Source of the DNA: Adineta vaga
Taxonomy: Eukaryota > Rotifera
Reading direction: 5' to 3'
Length of the DNA stretch: 64,000 nt
Assembly: GCA_021613535.1 (NCBI GenBank)
Contig: CP075496.1
Location: 1,426,001-1,490,000 of the forward strand
The first letter of the stretch is position 1; each line of letters starts with the position of its first letter. A program made the translations under genes and the position numbers. The notes below the pieces were generated by a model. It saw nothing but the letters and a program-made list of their open reading frames with translations. It ran no database searches and was not told the DNA's origin. Below, in pieces: positions 60,884-64,000 of the stretch.

Positions 60884-61577
60884 ATGACATCGTCATCGTC
60901 GCAAATCGTTCGTCGTATTATTAAATCAGCAGCTGCTGGAGTACCATCTGGACCTTACAGGTAAGGATGGATTCTGATGTAGTTGGATATTAATAACAGA
61001 ATTTTGTTTATTAGTCAAGCTGTTCAAGTTGGTCATACGTTGTATCTTAGTGGTTGTATTGGACTTGATCCTAAAACAGGTCAATTTGCTGGCGAAGGTG
61101 TACAAGATCAAGCTCGTCAGGTAGAATTAATCATAGAATTGAGATTCCTTTTATATATTTGTTTATAGTCATTGAAAAATCTTGGTGAAGTACTCAAAGC
61201 TGCAGGTGCTACGTATAAAAATGGTTCGTTAGAAATCGATTATAAAGATACGAAATTGAATATATATTTTAGTTGTTAAAACCAATGTCTTTCTTCAAGA
61301 TATGAATGATTTTGCTGCAATGAACGAAGTTTATTCCGAAGGTAAATTTGTTCATTCTTCAATCAATCAATCTTACGAGAACTAAATTTCTTTTTTTTCA
61401 TAGTTTTTACCGAACGTCATCCAGCACGATCAACTGTTCAAGTTGCTGGCCTTCCAAAAGTAAATACTCATTCTAAACTGATCGAATATCTACTGATTTG
61501 TTTTCGTCTTCTCTGTTTAGAATGCAAAAGTTGAAATTGAAGCTATCGCTATTTTAGGTGATATACAAGAAGAATAA
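60884..61577 (+). CDS. RIDA: RidA family 2-iminobutanoate/2-iminopropanoate deaminase
   Basis: Six short exons from ATG 60884 to TAA 61575-61577; about 138 residues, the usual size. The fold is chorismate mutase-like: [100 protein letters not shown] and [11 protein letters not shown]. The Arg in HPARSTVQV is the substrate-carboxylate-binding residue of active RidA. Role: hydrolyses reactive enamine/imine intermediates released by PLP enzymes, in cytosol or mitochondria. No extra targeting sequence is obvious. The introns make this an ordinary nuclear animal gene rather than recent bacterial transfer. Confidence 0.96.
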
Positions 61578-63898
61578 TGATTATGATTCTCTTATCAAAC
61601 TAACATTAATATTGATTGCATGTTCACTATCGTTGCTTTTCTCTTTTTTTTTGTCTATCCATTACGATCATGTTAGTAATAGAAATAAAAACTGTGTTAA
61701 CAACAACATACCAGTGAATTAATTGCTTGTTCATTTTATCAGAAACACGCTTGAAAATGTAAAAGAAGAAAATCTGATTAGACTGTCGTTTCTCGTGGGA
61801 GATTATTTTTGATCGTAATCGAACGTCGAATATGGTTTGCACGCAAATATGTCACAAAACCAATCGATCGAGCTAAGTGCTTTTTCTTTCCCATCTCTTT
61901 TTCAATAATGCAAGGGCGGAACTTGATCTGCTGTCAAATAGCAAGAAAACCTGCAGGCAATACAGACGAATGAATAGGAACGAGAAAGAATCAATCTAAA
62001 CGAACATGAACAATACTACCTGATAGTTTACAAGATGATGGAAGCCTAAAACGAGTGAAAAGCAACCCCCGACTGATTACGCGTCTATTGTGATAAGCAA
62101 CGGGATAGAAGAAAAGATGATTCAATTAGAGAGAAGGAAAATCGAACAAGCTCACTAATATCCATATGCATGTATATACACACACATGGATAAATGAGGA
62201 AAGAAGAACGAACTATTGAAGCATAATCAATTGTATAGTGCACCTCCTACACTTGTCTAAATACAAGGAAAAAGATGTGCTCAATTAATTGGTGATGACG
62301 AGTGTATGGAAAAAGAAAAAGTCTATATGAAGACATTCAGGTGATCAAATTTCATTTGAGCAATGTAATTAACAGATGAAATTCATGTTTTCTAAACATC
62401 ATTAAGACAACAACAAAAGATATGTTTCGTATATAGAACATTTCCTAAAAGTACTTATAAACTTTCCGATCTTTTTTTTGAATAAAATTTCTCAGTAACA
62501 GAAGTTCATTATTGATCATGCACGAGTAACATTTTGTAAAATGTTCATCATTATCTCTCATCTTAATTATGGATACAACTATATTCTTCTAGTCTTTTCT
62601 TTGATTGACATTGAATCGGCAAAGATAAAAGTATTTGTACATCCAACTGTTTCTTCGTTGTCTATTGTTACTCATTAAATGAGATTTTATTTGATCATCT
62701 TACATTATCTCAAAATTGCCTTTGTTAACTTTTTTTTCCTATATTTTTGTCGAATATTTTGAAAATAGTTTTCAATAATCAATCATCCAAGTGATAATAA
62801 GGCGTGAAGGTAGAATGAGCATAACACTTACGAATGATGATGATGATGCGCTAGTCAGAACAATTATGTTGTTGAGATGGATAGGTGCTAGCTCACAATA
62901 GGCATGACACCATAGTTATTTTGCGCATTTAACTACTTGACAATTAATGATGACTAAAAAATGGGTGTGAGATTCCTAAGAATATGTTTTATCCATACTG
63001 CCATCTTGATTTCAGAAGAGAGAAAAAGAAGCAATTGAAATCATGCTGCTTGATAATCGTACCTTATTTAAAATTCATTCAACTTGAAAAATTAGTTTCT
63101 ACAAGCACTATTCGACAAAAAATGTATTCATCCATCTCTTTTCTTTTTCATTCATATATTGAAAAGAAAAACAATTATCAAATAAACGATAAGATCCAAT
63201 AAATCTGATACGATCTAATGATGATCATCTTGCACTGTTGTGTCCATACATTTTCTGTCATTGACAAAAGTCAATCAATCAATTAGACATTTGCCTTTTT
63301 GTCTCTAGAATATTTTCCTTTCTCTCTTTCTTTTTGTTTTATTGTAAACCTTCGTACAAATTGGAAATATGAGATAAAGACACAACCAGGCACAAGCAAA
63401 AAGGGCAATTCTGTTCTTTTCTTGTTGAGAAAAAGAGAAGAAAAAAAAGAAGAATGTAAGATACGAACGATAACATCGTACATAATTGGGTGCAAATTAC
63501 TCCATAACAGAGTATAAAGAGAGAAGAAGGAGAAAAAAAACGTTCCCATTCTTTTTTCTTGTCTTTCGCATTATGATTGGCCCATTGACGAAAATATCAG
63601 GCTTGTTGAGCCAATTCCTTCGTTCTCTTTTGCTCGTATTCTAGGCATGTTCTGATTGGCTTAGTTAGTTCGTTACTAACAGAAGAAAAAGAAGAAAAAA
63701 GATTCGAACTACCATTCTCTTTCTTGCCCAATTATCAACAAATTAGTTTCTCTTTCTTTCTTTCTCTCTCTCTCTCTCATTTGCGTCTTTTTTTTCTTTT
63801 TGCTTATTTTCTTCATTTTCTTGTTCATATATGTTAACAACCTAATCATCAGTTGATTGACTTCTTTTACGTTTTTCTCTTTCCATTATCATCGTGTC
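61578..63898. other. Intergenic; upstream region of the last gene
   Basis: No gene seen in 2.3 kb. Purine-rich and pyrimidine-rich tracts become dense after 63400. A small GAT repeat lies at about 62836-62848. Confidence 0.5.
63574..63661. promoter_or_regulatory. Inverted CCAAT boxes upstream of the window-end gene
   Basis: ATGATTGGCC at about 63573 and TCTGATTGGCT at about 63651 are inverted CCAAT (NF-Y-type) words. A GAGCCAATTC word lies between them on the direct strand. They sit 240-330 bp upstream of an ATG (63899), preceded by a CT-rich tract (63740-63780). This fits a core promoter. Assignment is by motif and position only. Confidence 0.4.
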
Positions 63899-64000
63899 AT
63901 GAATTTAACTCATCATCAACAACAAATGCACCATCATCATCATCCATCACCTTATTCGCAACAAATATCTTCAGCAAGTCGAACAACAGCATTCGCTATT
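63899..64000 (+). CDS. N-terminus of a His/Gln-rich protein, possibly a transcription factor (truncated by window end)
   Basis: ATG at 63899 begins an open frame of 34 codons up to the window edge. The start is MNLTHHQQQMHHHHHPSP, followed by a Ser/Gln-rich piece and SSASRTTAFAI. His/Gln-rich starts with a Phe-Ala-Ile element resemble the eh1/octapeptide (repression) region near the N-terminus of several homeodomain proteins. With only 34 residues this is a guess. A strong CCAAT/CT-rich upstream region supports a real start. Confidence 0.5.
   Translation, partial: MNLTHHQQQMHHHHHPSPYSQQISSASRTTAFAI

Noticed and set aside
63690-63725. GATTCGAACTACC resembling a tRNA T-arm
   Set aside because: No matching acceptor, D or anticodon arms in the neighbourhood; flanked by A- and T-rich tracts.
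1-64000. CRISPR arrays, rRNA, spliced-leader RNA genes, LTRs
   Set aside because: Looked for direct repeats with spacers, conserved rRNA/SL cores and paired LTRs; none seen. The only tandem array (4.3-5.5 kb) has no spacers.

Overview
The window looks like nuclear DNA of a bdelloid rotifer (Adineta/Rotaria-like). It is AT-rich and eukaryotic. Genes have many short GT-AG introns (mostly 45-80 bp), several genes lie only about 80-260 bp apart, and the conserved genes are animal orthologues. The strongest lineage clues are a histone H2A variant with a very long acidic C-terminal tail (the bdelloid H2Abd type), a family of bdelloid-type F-box/LRR genes, and intron-containing reverse-transcriptase debris. 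No rRNA, tRNA, CRISPR array or prokaryotic operon was seen.

Layout. 1-1869: 5' part of CLHC1 (minus). 1870-15600: an accessory stretch with a foldback-like inverted repeat (about 3.0-3.65 kb), a 140/141-bp tandem array (4.33-5.54 kb), an F-box fragment and two damaged F-box/LRR genes. The second F-box gene is split by a 1314-bp palindromic Tc1/mariner derivative. 15.6-24.3 kb: conserved block with TRIP11/GMAP-210, ARPC3, an unrecognised 200-aa gene and H2Abd. 24.3-27 kb: mostly empty. 27.0-28.9 kb: an F-box/LRR gene with one late frame break. 29.1-42.1 kb: conserved block with a FASTK/TBRG4-like RAP-domain gene, dynein light intermediate chain, ribosomal protein eL41 (25 codons), ADAM10 and a lysine-rich single-pass membrane protein. 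44.2-54.9 kb: second accessory island, with two halves of a broken reverse-transcriptase gene in opposite orientations, three related coiled-coil exons, a 173-bp terminal-inverted-repeat element, two paralogous methyltransferase-like genes and a decayed ORF. 55.2-61.6 kb: DHX35 helicase, a PKC-like kinase with an altered catalytic loop, and RidA. 63.9 kb: start of a histidine/glutamine-rich gene that leaves the window.

The conserved genes serve unrelated housekeeping roles: Golgi tethering, actin nucleation, chromatin, mitochondrial RNA, dynein transport, translation, ectodomain shedding, splicing, lipid signalling and imine detoxification. They do not form one pathway. The most unusual material is in the two accessory islands. 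There, gene families are being duplicated, interrupted and frameshifted. The methyltransferase pair (one intact SAM motif, one degenerate) and the coiled-coil exon family shared with a retroelement are the best candidates for something not yet described.
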